A stretch of DNA of 64,000 nt from Hydrocarboniphaga sp. (GTDB lineage Bacteria; Pseudomonadota; Gammaproteobacteria; Nevskiales; Nevskiaceae). A program made the position numbers and the translations under genes. Below are positions 1-8,627 of the stretch, one piece after another. The stretch lies in the NCBI RefSeq assembly GCF_028291725.1, contig NZ_JAQGNT010000040.1:55173-119172 (forward strand). The letters run 5' to 3'. The notes beneath the pieces are model-generated. The model was not told the DNA's origin. It saw nothing but the letters and a program-made list of their open reading frames with translations, and searched no databases. Numbering within the stretch: the stretch's first letter is position 1; each line of letters opens with the position of its first letter.

Positions 1-1
1 A

Positions 2-1519
2 CGCCTGCGCCTTCTGTTGCGCTGGTTCAATTCGCTGCCGCCTGCGATTCTGCAGGAGCGTCCCACCTTCAGAATCGCACACGCCTGGGCCGTGACTTTC
101 ACACGCGGCGCCAGCGAAGCGCTTTCGCTCGTCGACAATCTGGAGGCGGGTGCCCTTCCGCCTGCTGCACAGGCCCAGCTGCGGGCGCTGCGGCCGATGG
201 GCCTGGGCATGACCGATCACATCGAAGAATCCTACGAACAGGGCATGGACGCCTTGCCGTTGATATCGAGTGAGCATCAGTTTGCGCACAGCATGCTGGC
301 GCAGGCATTGACCAATGTCTGCATGATTACCGGCCGCTTCGCCGACGCGCGCAAGTTCGCAGATCAGGCACGCGGTCACGGATCGGCCGACGGAACGCCC
401 GGGCGCTTCAGCCTGGTTCTGGCCGATACCGCCGAGGCGACGATGGAGCTGATGCAGGGGCGCCTGCGTCAGGCGACGGTGCGCCTGCAGGTTGCCGGCG
501 GCAAGCCGGAGGACGGCAGCATGAGCCGCAGCCGTTCCGGCAACGCTTTTCAGGGAATCCTGTTGGCCGAGGTTTTGTACGAAGCGGGCGAACTGGAAGA
601 TGCGCGCCGCCTGCTCGAAGTCTACGTGCCGCTGATCAGGAATCTGGCTTTGCCCGACAAGCTGATCAGTGCGTTCGTGCTGCTGTCCAGAATCCTGTGC
701 CGCGACGGCGACGATGACCGCTGGCTTCAGCTGCTCACGGAGCTCGAGGCCATGGGCCATCGGCTCGGACTGCCGCGCGTGGTCGCGAGCGCAAGACTGG
801 AGCGCGCCCGCCAATGGCTGATGCAGGGCGACATCGATCGCGCGAAGGACCAGCTGAAAAGCTCAGGCGAGCCGGTGTTGTGGCAGCAGGTAACGCGGCG
901 CTGGTTCGTTGCCAATGACACGCTGACGCTGCCTCTGGCCGCGCTGCGCCAGATGACGCACAGCGGGTCTGCCGCGAAGGCGCTCCAAGCCCTGAAACAG
1001 GAACTGGAGGACGCCGAACTCGGCCAGCGCCATCGACGCGCGCTCAAAGTGCGGATTCTGCTGGCCGACGCCTTGCACCGCGACGGCCAGCACAAGCAGG
1101 CACTGAGGGTAATGAACCGTGCGCTCGAATTCGCAGCGACCGAGGGCTTTATCCAGATCTTCCTGGAAGAAGGCAGCACCGTGGAGATGCTGCTGAGGGA
1201 ATGCGCCGCTGCGCGCCAGTCGTCCAGCGATCTGGAGCTCAGTCCTGCTGTTTCGCTATTGGAACGACTGACCCGACCGGAACGAAAAAACAGCGCGGCG
1301 ATCCAACCGCCATCGGCACAGGCCGAAGCGCTGACTCGCAAGGAATCGCAAGTCCTGGAGTTGCTCGCCCAGGGGCATTCGAACCAAAGTATTGCCGATA
1401 GGCTCTTCGTCTCCGAGACGACCGTGAGGACGCATCTGCGCAGCGTCAATATCAAGCTCAATGCGGGTAACCGCATGCAGGCCATCGCCATCGCCCGCCG
1501 GCTGCAACTGATTCCCTGA
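2..1519 (+). CDS. LuxR-family (MalT-like) transcriptional regulator, 5' part missing
   Basis: This is the C-terminal part of a large MalT/LuxR-type regulator. The reading frame is open back to the first base of the window, so the true start and the ATPase domain lie upstream. The visible protein has about 400 residues of helical, TPR-like repeats typical of the MalT sensor region, then a C-terminal LuxR helix-turn-helix (LTRKESQVLELLAQGHSNQ to about VRTHLRSVNIKLNA). It lies beside the catabolic island and converges on the rubredoxin gene. It is one of two candidates to bind the island's palindromes; its ligand is unknown. The family assignment is firm and the regulatory target is inferred. 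Confidence 0.88.
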   Translation, partial: RLRLLLRWFNSLPPAILQERPTFRIAHAWAVTFTRGASEALSLVDNLEAGALPPAAQAQLRALRPMGLGMTDHIEESYEQGMDALPLISSEHQFAHSMLAQALTNVCMITGRFADARKFADQARGHGSADGTPGRFSLVLADTAEATMELMQGRLRQATVRLQVAGGKPEDGSMSRSRSGNAFQGILLAEVLYEAGELEDARRLLEVYVPLIRNLALPDKLISAFVLLSRILCRDGDDDRWLQLLTELEAMGHRLGLPRVVASARLERARQWLMQGDIDRAKDQLKSSGEPVLWQQVTRRWFVANDTLTLPLAALRQMTHSGSAAKALQALKQELEDAELGQRHRRALKVRILLADALHRDGQHKQALRVMNRALEFAATEGFIQIFLEEGSTVEMLLRECAAARQSSSDLELSPAVSLLERLTRPERKNSAAIQPPSAQAEALTRKESQVLELLAQGHSNQSIADRLFVSETTVRTHLRSVNIKLNAGNRMQAIAIARRLQLIP

Positions 1520-1541
1520 CAGTAAGACTAGCGATGCGATA

Positions 1542-1706
1542 TCAATCTTCGATCAAATCGTAGTCGCTCTTGGCGGCGCCGCACTCCGGGCAGCACCAAT
1601 CGTCCGGAATATCCTCGTAGCGTGTGCCCGGTGCGATGCCGCTGTCGGGATCGCCGAGCGCTTCGTCGTAAATGTGTGAGCAGTAACGGCAGCGGAATTT
1701 TCGCAT
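1542..1706 (-). CDS. rubredoxin
   Basis: A 54-residue rubredoxin, the usual size for the family. It has the two iron-binding knuckles CRYC (residues 6-9) and CPEC (39-42, within CCPECGAAK) that hold a single Fe(Cys)4 centre. An upstream ATG-less extension of the frame exists, but the ATG at 1706 gives the canonical length. It starts 7 bases after the stop of the membrane desaturase/hydroxylase gene, so the two are co-transcribed. By analogy with AlkB and AlkG, it probably passes electrons to that diiron enzyme. No rubredoxin reductase is in the window, so it would be supplied from elsewhere. Confidence 0.93.
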   Translation of the reverse strand: MRKFRCRYCSHIYDEALGDPDSGIAPGTRYEDIPDDWCCPECGAAKSDYDLIED

Positions 1707-1713
1707 GGGCGAG

Positions 1714-2649
1714 TCAGGCGGCTCGGGCAATTTTGGCGGTGTCGGGTACTGCGGCCGCTTCGATCCCCGGATAGATCGTCGGCCTAATCGCGAAGCCGTG
1801 CTGGATCGCCAGATCCTTTCTGCGCAGCTCCGGCTCCAGCAGCTTCCAGACCTTGCCATTGTTGTAGAACGGCGTCATCGGAAACAGGTGATGGATCAGA
1901 TGCGCATGCTGATACTGAAGTACCGGCGCCATCAGCCACTCATGGCCCTCGCGGATGGTGGTCGCACGGGTGAAATTGTCTTCCTGCGCGGTATCGTGCG
2001 GTACGTGTGGCAGCCAGAAAAAGCTGAATCCCAGCGCGAGAAAGATGATGCGTGACGGAATCGCCCAGAGCATCAGCACCTCCATGCCGTAACCGGCCCA
2101 GGTCAATCCTGCGATGACCGCCGCGACCACGATCGCGGCCTGTATCGATTTGCGCAGGTAGGGCTTTGATATCTTGTCGCCCTTCTGCAGCGCGTGCTTG
2201 AAATACAGCAGGTCGATGAACATCCAGCGGAACGGCAGCGACCACCAGGGGCCGTTGAATATGCGATCCGGGTCGCGCTCGCCGTTGGTAAAGCGGTGGT
2301 GCAGGATGTGCGCCCAGCGGAACATCGGCATATTCACATAAGGAGCCACCAGCAGGATGCCGAGCTGTCCTATCCAGTCGTTCAACTTGACGTTGGTCGA
2401 GATGGCGCGGTGGATGGAATCGTGGCCGACGCTGAACGCCAAATAGCCCACGGTTCCATTGATCAGCGTGCCGATCCACAACGGAATCTCGCCCGTCACA
2501 GCGAGCGTATCGGTGACGATGAAGCTCAGGGTTGCACCCAGCCAGAGCAAGACCGTCGGCCAGGCGACCCTTGGCGCGCTCGTCAGCCGCTTGAAAAGCG
2601 CCCTCCGCTCCGGGCTCAGCTCGTTGATGGCGATGATGCTGCTGCTCAT
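1714..2649 (-). CDS. membrane fatty-acid-desaturase-family diiron oxygenase
   Basis: A 311-residue integral membrane protein of the fatty acid desaturase/hydroxylase superfamily. The histidine clusters that bind the diiron centre are visible: HDSIH (76-80), HILHH (114-118) and HAHLIHH (248-254), with hydrophobic segments between them. It is followed directly by a rubredoxin gene and is transcribed divergently from the Rieske oxygenase operon. This suggests a rubredoxin-fed hydroxylase or desaturase acting on a hydrophobic substrate in the inner membrane. An AlkB-like alkane or terpene hydroxylase role is possible but not proven. The palindrome at 2709-2730 lies in its promoter region. Confidence 0.85.
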   Translation of the reverse strand: MSSSIIAINELSPERRALFKRLTSAPRVAWPTVLLWLGATLSFIVTDTLAVTGEIPLWIGTLINGTVGYLAFSVGHDSIHRAISTNVKLNDWIGQLGILLVAPYVNMPMFRWAHILHHRFTNGERDPDRIFNGPWWSLPFRWMFIDLLYFKHALQKGDKISKPYLRKSIQAAIVVAAVIAGLTWAGYGMEVLMLWAIPSRIIFLALGFSFFWLPHVPHDTAQEDNFTRATTIREGHEWLMAPVLQYQHAHLIHHLFPMTPFYNNGKVWKLLEPELRRKDLAIQHGFAIRPTIYPGIEAAAVPDTAKIARAA

Positions 2650-2708
2650 ATGTGTTCTCTAGCTGATACCGCGTAAGGCTCGATTCTGCCGGCGCGGGGT
2701 CGACCGGA

Positions 2709-2730
2709 GCATCGTCGTAAGCGACGATGC
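2709..2730. promoter_or_regulatory. palindromic operator, site 1 (hydroxylase / Rieske operon)
   Basis: Perfect inverted repeat with 9-base arms GCATCGTCG and CGACGATGC around a TAAG spacer. It lies between two divergent starts (2649 and 2823). The same core TCGTCG-N4-CGACGA recurs in other control regions of the island, so this is read as a binding site for a shared regulator. Confidence 0.7.
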
Positions 2731-2822
2731 CTGACGAGGAGCCTGCACGATACCGTTGTTTGCATCGCGGCGCGTCTTCGCACCTCCTCGCTGCCTCCAA
2801 GAAACCGATCGGACCTGTCGCC

Positions 2823-4082
2823 ATGAATGCTGCCGATGCCATCCCCAACTGGGATTCCCTGATCCGACCCCACGAGGTACGCGGATCGATGTATACCGAC
2901 CCGGCCCTGTTCGAGTTGGAGCTGCAGAAGATCTGGTACCGGACCTGGGTCTACGTCGGTCATGTGAGCGAAGTGCCCCAGCCCAACGATTTCGTGATGA
3001 AGTCGATCGGGCCGCAGGCGGTGATCATGACCCGCGATAAGGACGGCGAAATCCATTTGCTGCTCAACCGTTGTTCGCACCGCGGCAACCAGGTATGCCT
3101 GAAGGACAGCGGCAATGCCGGGTCGTTCACCTGTCCGTATCACGGCTGGACCTTCACCAACAACGGCAAGCTGCGCGGCTACCCGTTCCCCACCGGCTAC
3201 GAGGGTGTCGACAACAGCCAGCTCGGCCTGGGCCGCGTGACGCGGATGTCGATCTACCAGGGCTTCGTGTTCGGCTCGTTCGCCGCCGAGGGTCCGACGC
3301 TGGAAGAACACCTCGGCGGTGCCCGCGAGACGCTGGACCGTCTCGTTCGCAATTCACCGGAAAACGAGATCGAGATCACGGCCGGCTTCCTCAAGCACCA
3401 GGTGCGGTCGAACTGGAAATTCCTGGTCGAGAACGAGACCGACGGCTATCACCCGCAGTTCGTGCACGCCTCGATTTTTGCCGTTGCCAAGAGCGGCATT
3501 GGCGACCTGTACAGTTCCAAATCGACCGCGGTGTCGCGCGATCTCGGCGGCGGCCATTCCGAGAACGATCTGCGTCCGGAGTTCCGCCGGCTCGACAAGC
3601 CGCTGGGCTGGTTCGGAACCTCGGCCGAACGCCTGCCCGACTACACCGCCAAAATGAACGCGGCCCATGGCGAGGGAAGAGCGCGCGAAATCATGATCGA
3701 CGGCACCCCGCATGTGATGATCTTCCCCAATCTGTTCGTCGCCGAAATCCAGATTTTCGTGATCCAGCCGCTATCGGTCAGCGAGACGGTGCAGCATGTC
3801 ACGGCGATCCAGTTCAAGGGCGCGCCGGACATCAACCGGCGCCTGCGCCAGCAGACCATGGGATCGGTCGGCCCGGCCGGCCTGCTGCTGGCAGACGATG
3901 GCGAGATGTACGAGCGTACCCAGCGCGGCGTGCAGGCGCTGAAACCCGACTATCTCTATCTGGGACGCGGCAAGCATCGCGAACGCGAGGACGAGCAGGG
4001 GTTCGTAGTGGGCGACGCGACCGACGAAGTGCCGACTCGCGGCATGTGGCGCCATTATCGTTCCCAGATGGAGGCCGACTAA
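2823..4082 (+). CDS. Rieske non-haem iron ring-hydroxylating oxygenase, alpha subunit
   Basis: A 419-residue catalytic subunit of an aromatic-ring-hydroxylating dioxygenase. The Rieske [2Fe-2S] ligands are C84/H86 (CSHRG) and C104/H107 (CPYHGW). The mononuclear iron site is in the C-terminal domain, with Asp207 bridging and His210 and His215 in ETDGYHPQFVH. The ATG at 2823 begins a normal N terminus; an in-frame start at 2727 would add 32 unrelated residues and overrun the operator region. It is followed after 2 bases by the beta subunit. No ferredoxin or reductase gene is in the window. It opens the long operon and probably dihydroxylates the ring, perhaps of a CoA ester. Confidence 0.93.
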   Translation: MNAADAIPNWDSLIRPHEVRGSMYTDPALFELELQKIWYRTWVYVGHVSEVPQPNDFVMKSIGPQAVIMTRDKDGEIHLLLNRCSHRGNQVCLKDSGNAGSFTCPYHGWTFTNNGKLRGYPFPTGYEGVDNSQLGLGRVTRMSIYQGFVFGSFAAEGPTLEEHLGGARETLDRLVRNSPENEIEITAGFLKHQVRSNWKFLVENETDGYHPQFVHASIFAVAKSGIGDLYSSKSTAVSRDLGGGHSENDLRPEFRRLDKPLGWFGTSAERLPDYTAKMNAAHGEGRAREIMIDGTPHVMIFPNLFVAEIQIFVIQPLSVSETVQHVTAIQFKGAPDINRRLRQQTMGSVGPAGLLLADDGEMYERTQRGVQALKPDYLYLGRGKHREREDEQGFVVGDATDEVPTRGMWRHYRSQMEAD

Positions 4083-4084
4083 CA

Positions 4085-4576
4085 ATGGCGTTCGATGCCA
4101 ACGACAGCCTACTTTTATGCGAAATCGAGCAGTTTCTCTATCACGAAGCACGGCTGGCCGACGACCACCAATACGAAGCCTGGGAATCGCTGTGGACCGA
4201 GGACGGCGTCTACTGGATTCCTGCCAACGGCGAAGGCGGTGATCCCGAGCAGGTGATGTCGATCGTCTACGACAATCGCTCGCGCATCGCACTGCGTATC
4301 AAGCAGCTGCTCACCGGCAAGCGGCTCAGTCAGACGCCGCGGTCCGGCTTGCGGCGCATCGTCTCCAACGTCGAGATGCTCGGCCGCGAGAACCAGGACC
4401 TGCGCGTGACCGCCAATGCCTTCGTTTTTGAATCCACGTTGCGCGGCGATCTCGTCTGGGCATCGCGCAACGAGTACCGGCTGCGTCGCGTCGGCGGCGA
4501 GCTGCGCATGGCCTACAAGAAAGTCACCTTGGTCAACAACGACAAGGCCTTGTACTCGATGTCCTTCTTGATCTGA
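4085..4576 (+). CDS. ring-hydroxylating dioxygenase, beta (small) subunit
   Basis: A 163-residue small subunit with the NTF2/cystatin-like fold of the SnoaL-like beta chains. Recognisable segments are IEQFLYHEARLADDH near the N terminus, WTEDGVYWIPAN (about 36-47) and the C-terminal AYKKVTLVNNDK. It begins 2 bases after the alpha-subunit stop, and the pair would form an alpha3beta3 hexamer as in biphenyl or cumate dioxygenases. A longer open frame upstream lies entirely inside the alpha gene and is not coding. The beta chain sets this enzyme apart from KshA-type single-subunit oxygenases. Confidence 0.93.
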   Translation: MAFDANDSLLLCEIEQFLYHEARLADDHQYEAWESLWTEDGVYWIPANGEGGDPEQVMSIVYDNRSRIALRIKQLLTGKRLSQTPRSGLRRIVSNVEMLGRENQDLRVTANAFVFESTLRGDLVWASRNEYRLRRVGGELRMAYKKVTLVNNDKALYSMSFLI

Positions 4577-4583
4577 GGTAGCG

Positions 4584-5408
4584 ATGAGTGTGACCGAATC
4601 CAGAGAGACGCTCATTGCCGACGGCCCGGCGCTGCTTGAGCTGAGGCCGGGTGGCATCGGGCATTTGCAGATGAACCGTCCGGCGTCGGCCAACGGCCTC
4701 AATCTGGAAATGCTCCAGGGCCTGCACCTGGCGGTGCAGCGCTGCATGACCGAGCCGCGCATCCGCGTCGTGCTGCTCACCGGGAAAGGTGCCAATTTCT
4801 GCGCAGGCGGCGACGTCCACGTGTTTGCTTCCAAAGGCGATGAGCTGCCGTACTTCATTCGCCAGGCCACGGCGCTTCTGCAGGTGGTGATCGGTGCGCT
4901 GATTCATCTCGACGCGCCGCTCGTCGCCGCGGTCCAGGGCTTTACCGCAGGCGGCGGCGGCATGGGCCTGCTGTGCGCGAGCGACCTCGTGATCGCGTCC
5001 GAATCCGCGAAGTTTCTGGCCGGTGCCACGCGCGTCGGCATGGCGCCGGATGCGGGCCTGTCGGTCACGCTGCCGCGTCTGATCGGCGCACGCAAGGCTG
5101 CGGAAATGCTGCTGATGAACCCGACCGTGAGCGCGGCCGAAGCGCTCGAATCCGGGTTGATCAATCGTGTCGTGCCCGATGCGGAGCTGGAAGCCAGCGC
5201 GCTTGCCTATGCCATGAAGCTCGCGGCCGGCGCACCGCTGGCATTGGCCGCGACCAAGCGCCTGCTGTGGGCCGGCGTGGGCCTGGGCGTGGATGCGGCC
5301 ATGCCCGAAGAGGCGCGCACCGTGGCTGCTCTGTGCCACACGCAGGACGTGCGCGAAGGCCTCGCCGCCGTCATCGAAAAGCGTTCTGCGCGCTTCATCG
5401 GACGCTGA
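4584..5408 (+). CDS. enoyl-CoA hydratase/isomerase family protein (PaaG-like)
   Basis: A 274-residue crotonase-family protein. The CoA-binding oxyanion-hole segment NFCAGGDVH is at about 71-79 and GFTAGGGGMGL at about 117. The second active-site segment reads RVGMAPDAGLS, with Asp where hydratases have the second Glu region. That is the pattern of PaaG-type and related isomerases rather than true hydratases. It probably isomerises a double bond in a CoA ester formed after ring oxidation. It lies 7 bases after the oxygenase beta subunit with GAGGTAGCG ahead of the ATG. The substrate is inferred only. Confidence 0.87.
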   Translation: MSVTESRETLIADGPALLELRPGGIGHLQMNRPASANGLNLEMLQGLHLAVQRCMTEPRIRVVLLTGKGANFCAGGDVHVFASKGDELPYFIRQATALLQVVIGALIHLDAPLVAAVQGFTAGGGGMGLLCASDLVIASESAKFLAGATRVGMAPDAGLSVTLPRLIGARKAAEMLLMNPTVSAAEALESGLINRVVPDAELEASALAYAMKLAAGAPLALAATKRLLWAGVGLGVDAAMPEEARTVAALCHTQDVREGLAAVIEKRSARFIGR

Positions 5409-5412
5409 GGCG

Positions 5413-6156
5413 ATGATTTCGAGCAGGCGGCTGGCGGGGCGGCGCGCTTTCGTCACCGGCGGTTCTAAAGGCATCGGGGCAGCCATCGTGCGCCGTCTGG
5501 TCGCCGAGGGGGCGAGCGTGGTCTTCAGCGCGCAGGACATGAAGATGGCCGATGCGCTCGCAGCGGAGATCGGCGCGACCGCGATCCGCCTCGACGTCAC
5601 CGATCTTGCCGCGACCCACTCGGCGGTGACTACCTCGGGCCCCTTCGACATTCTGGTCAATAACGCGGGCCAGGATCAGCACGCCTACTTCACCAACACC
5701 ACGATGGACGAGTGGCGGCATCTGCTCGCGGTCAATCTCGAAGCGGTATTCGCCACTACGCACGCGGCATTGCCGGCGATGCAGGCGGCGCGGTTCGGAC
5801 GCATCATCAATATCGGCTCGGAAGCGGGCCGCCTGGGTTCCAAGGGCGGCGCGGTGTATGCGGCGGCCAAGGGCGGTGTGATCGCTTTCACCCGGTCGAT
5901 CGCCCGCGAGAACGGACGCAGGGGCATCACCGCCAACGTCATCGCGCCGGGTCCGGTCGACACGCCGCTGCTGCGCAAGGGCCTGGAAAGCGGAGGCGAC
6001 AAACTGCTGGAAGCGATGAAAGGGGCGACGCTGCTCTATCGCCTGGGTACGCCCGACGAAGTCGCCGCTGCGCTCGCTTTTCTCGCCTCCGACGAAGCGG
6101 GCTTCATCACCGGCGAAACGCTGGGCGTCTCGGGCGGCATGGGTTGCGGCGCGTGA
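5413..6156 (+). CDS. short-chain dehydrogenase/reductase (SDR, FabG-like)
   Basis: A 247-residue classical SDR. The NAD(P)-binding TGGSKGIG motif is at 15-22 and NNAG at about 83-86. The catalytic Ser136, Tyr149 and Lys153 (YAAAK) are all present. The ATG at 5413 follows the previous stop by 4 bases; a longer frame from 5293 lies inside the preceding gene. In this operon it may oxidise the cis-diol made by the Rieske oxygenase or a 3-hydroxyacyl-CoA. The sequence alone does not decide which. Confidence 0.9.
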   Translation: MISSRRLAGRRAFVTGGSKGIGAAIVRRLVAEGASVVFSAQDMKMADALAAEIGATAIRLDVTDLAATHSAVTTSGPFDILVNNAGQDQHAYFTNTTMDEWRHLLAVNLEAVFATTHAALPAMQAARFGRIINIGSEAGRLGSKGGAVYAAAKGGVIAFTRSIARENGRRGITANVIAPGPVDTPLLRKGLESGGDKLLEAMKGATLLYRLGTPDEVAAALAFLASDEAGFITGETLGVSGGMGCGA

Positions 6157-7073
6157 GCGGGGCCGACGCCAAAGTCAAAGCGACTATCGATCTCGCGATC
6201 GAGCGCGTGCTCAAGGTCTATGGCAGCTGGCGTCGCGACACGCCGATAGCGCAGATGCGTATCGACTGGGACCGCTTGTTCTGGTCGGATGCGGTGACGT
6301 CAAAGACCCAGAGCGTGTCCGCCAACGGCGTCGATGCGCTGTGGGTGGAGGCGCCCGGCGTCGACACGGATCGAGTGCTCGTCTACTTCCATGGCGGCGG
6401 TTTCAAGCTGGGCTCGGTACGCTCGCATCGGGATCTGATGGCGCGCATTTCGGGCGCCGCGAACTGTCGTGTACTGGGACTGGAGTACCGGCTCGCACCC
6501 GAGCACCGTTTCCCGGCCCCGATCGAGGATGCCGTCGCTGCTTACCGCTGGTTGCTGAAGCAGGGGACTGCGGGCGATCGAATCGCCTTCGCCGGTGATT
6601 CCGCCGGCGGCGGGCTTGCGATATCCGCGATGTTCGCGCTAAGGGAACAGCGCCTGCCTTTGCCGGCCGCCGCTGTGCTGCTCTCGGCCTGGACCGATCT
6701 GACTGCCGAAAGCAAGAGCTATCAGACGCGAGCACAAGCCGATCCGATCCACCAGCGGCCGATGATCATCGCGACCGCGCGGAACTACCTCGGGGACCGT
6801 GGGGATCCGCGCGACCCGCTGGCCTCACCGCTGTTCGGCGATCTCACGGGACTGCCGCCGGTGCTGCTGCAAGTCGGTGATCGCGAGACCGGCCTGGACG
6901 ATTCCCATCGTTTCGCCGAGAAGGCGCGTGATGCCGGCGTCGAAGTCCGGGTCGAGGTTTACAACGGAATGATTCACGTCTTTCAGCAGTTCCCCGAGAT
7001 CCTGCCGGAGGCGTCGCAGGCGATCGATTCGATCGGCCGGTTCCTGCAAGGCATCTGGTCGCATTCTCGATAA
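6153..7073 (+). CDS. alpha/beta-hydrolase, HSL-type esterase
   Basis: A 306-residue hydrolase of the hormone-sensitive-lipase family. It has the oxyanion-hole motif HGGGF (80-84), the nucleophile elbow GDSAGG with Ser150, and a C-terminal GMIHVF carrying the catalytic His. It starts at a GTG that overlaps the SDR stop (GTGA), so translation is coupled. In a ring-degradation operon it may open a lactone or hydrolyse an ester or CoA thioester; the sequence does not say which. The long frame extending upstream of 6153 is a shadow of the SDR gene. Confidence 0.9.
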   Translation: MSGADAKVKATIDLAIERVLKVYGSWRRDTPIAQMRIDWDRLFWSDAVTSKTQSVSANGVDALWVEAPGVDTDRVLVYFHGGGFKLGSVRSHRDLMARISGAANCRVLGLEYRLAPEHRFPAPIEDAVAAYRWLLKQGTAGDRIAFAGDSAGGGLAISAMFALREQRLPLPAAAVLLSAWTDLTAESKSYQTRAQADPIHQRPMIIATARNYLGDRGDPRDPLASPLFGDLTGLPPVLLQVGDRETGLDDSHRFAEKARDAGVEVRVEVYNGMIHVFQQFPEILPEASQAIDSIGRFLQGIWSHSR

Positions 7074-7151
7074 AAAAAGTGCGCCTATCCGAACCGGCGC
7101 CGCCTCTCGGAGTTCGCCGCAAGTTCATGTAATCGGCAAGGAACAAACATC

Positions 7152-8624
7152 ATGTTGGGTATCGTTGGATATGGCGCCTACATCCCGCGCCTGCGCTTGA
7201 ATCGAAAAGCGGTTACGCAGGCGAACGCCTGGTTCGCGCCGCACTTGGGCGGCAAAGCCAAGGGCACGCGCGCCATGGCGAACTGGGACGAGGACAGCAT
7301 CACCATGGCGGTTGCCGCGGCGCGTGATTGTCTCGGCTCCGGCGAAGACCGCAGTCGCGTGCATAGCTTGTATCTGGCATCGAGCACACTGCCCTTTGCC
7401 GAACGCCTCAACGCCGGCATCGTCAGCGAGGCGCTCACGCTGGGTGATACGGTCGAGGCGCTGGATATCGGCGGCTCGCTGCGCGCCGCTATGTCGGGGC
7501 TGGGCGAAGCCTTGTCCAAGGCGCAGACGATCAAGGGCGACGTACTGCTGCTGGCCGCCGACAACCGCAAGACGCGCGCCGCAAGCGCGCAGGAAATCGA
7601 TTACGGGGATGGCGCTGCCGCGATGCTGGTCGGCACCCGGAACGTGATCGCCGAGTACCTGGGCGGCGGCACGGTTTCGGTTGATTTCGTCGATCATTTC
7701 CGTCTCGCCGGTGAGGACATCGATTATTTCTGGGAAGAACGCTGGATTCGCGACGAAGGCATCGGCAAGTTGCTGCCCAAGGCGATCAAGACCGCGCTGA
7801 AGAACGCCGGCGTCACCGCTGAATCGGTCGACCATTTCATCTTCCCGAGCACGCTGAGCAAGATCGACGCGCAACTCGCCAAGACTTGCGGTATCAAGCC
7901 CGCGGCCGTCGTCGACAACCTCGCGGCCGGGGTCGGCGACACCGGAACGCCGCATGCGCTGCTGATGCTGGCGCACTTGCTGGAGACGGCGCAGCCGGGC
8001 CAGCTGATCGTCGTGAGCCAGTTCGGCAGCGGGGCGCAGGCGCTGGTGTTCCGCGTCACCGATGCGATCAGGAATTTCCAGCCCAGGACCGGCGCGTCGA
8101 AGTGGTTGGCGCGCGGCGTCGAGGAAACCAGCTACACCAAGTTCCTCGCGTTCAAGAGCCAGCTCGAACTCGAGCGCGGCATGCGCGGCGAGCAGGACAA
8201 GAAGACCGCGCTGACCACGCTGTATCGGCACAGGAGCGCGATTCTCGGACTCGTCGGGGGCCGTTGTGAAAAGACCGGAGAAGTGCACTACCCACCATCG
8301 CGTTTGTCATATACGCAGGGCGCGCCGGCACTCGATACGCAGAAGCCCTATAAGCTCGCCGAGCGCCAGGCGACGGTACTGAGCTGGTCGGCGGAGTATC
8401 TGTCGTACTACCCCTCGCCACCGCATTTCTACGGCCAGATCGACTTCGACGGCGGCGGCCGCATCCTCATGGAATTCACCGACATCGCCAAAGGTGATGT
8501 GGATACCAGCACGCGCGTGGAGATGGTCTTTCGCGTCAAGGATGTCGACGACAAGCGCGGATTCGTGCGCTATTTCTGGAAGGCGACGCCATTGCGCGAT
8601 GCCACCGCCCAAGTTTCGGAGTAA
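7152..8624 (+). CDS. HMG-CoA-synthase-like protein fused to an OB-fold (DUF35-type) domain
   Basis: A 490-residue two-domain protein. Residues 1 to about 330 have the thiolase fold of HMG-CoA-synthase-like proteins. Residues from about 350 to the end are a rubredoxin-like/OB-fold domain of the DUF35 type. The position where HMG-CoA synthases have the nucleophilic Cys reads ALDIGGSLRAAM (about 103-114), with no Cys. The zinc-ribbon part (GGRCEKTGEVHYPPS) keeps a single Cys. It stands 3 bases ahead of the SCP-x thiolase gene, and DUF35 proteins commonly pair with such thiolases. It is more likely a partner or scaffold, or a retro-aldol/Claisen component, than a synthase. It is preceded by a 78-base gap and AAGGAAC. 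Confidence 0.8.
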   Translation: MLGIVGYGAYIPRLRLNRKAVTQANAWFAPHLGGKAKGTRAMANWDEDSITMAVAAARDCLGSGEDRSRVHSLYLASSTLPFAERLNAGIVSEALTLGDTVEALDIGGSLRAAMSGLGEALSKAQTIKGDVLLLAADNRKTRAASAQEIDYGDGAAAMLVGTRNVIAEYLGGGTVSVDFVDHFRLAGEDIDYFWEERWIRDEGIGKLLPKAIKTALKNAGVTAESVDHFIFPSTLSKIDAQLAKTCGIKPAAVVDNLAAGVGDTGTPHALLMLAHLLETAQPGQLIVVSQFGSGAQALVFRVTDAIRNFQPRTGASKWLARGVEETSYTKFLAFKSQLELERGMRGEQDKKTALTTLYRHRSAILGLVGGRCEKTGEVHYPPSRLSYTQGAPALDTQKPYKLAERQATVLSWSAEYLSYYPSPPHFYGQIDFDGGGRILMEFTDIAKGDVDTSTRVEMVFRVKDVDDKRGFVRYFWKATPLRDATAQVSE

Positions 8625-8627
8625 GTC

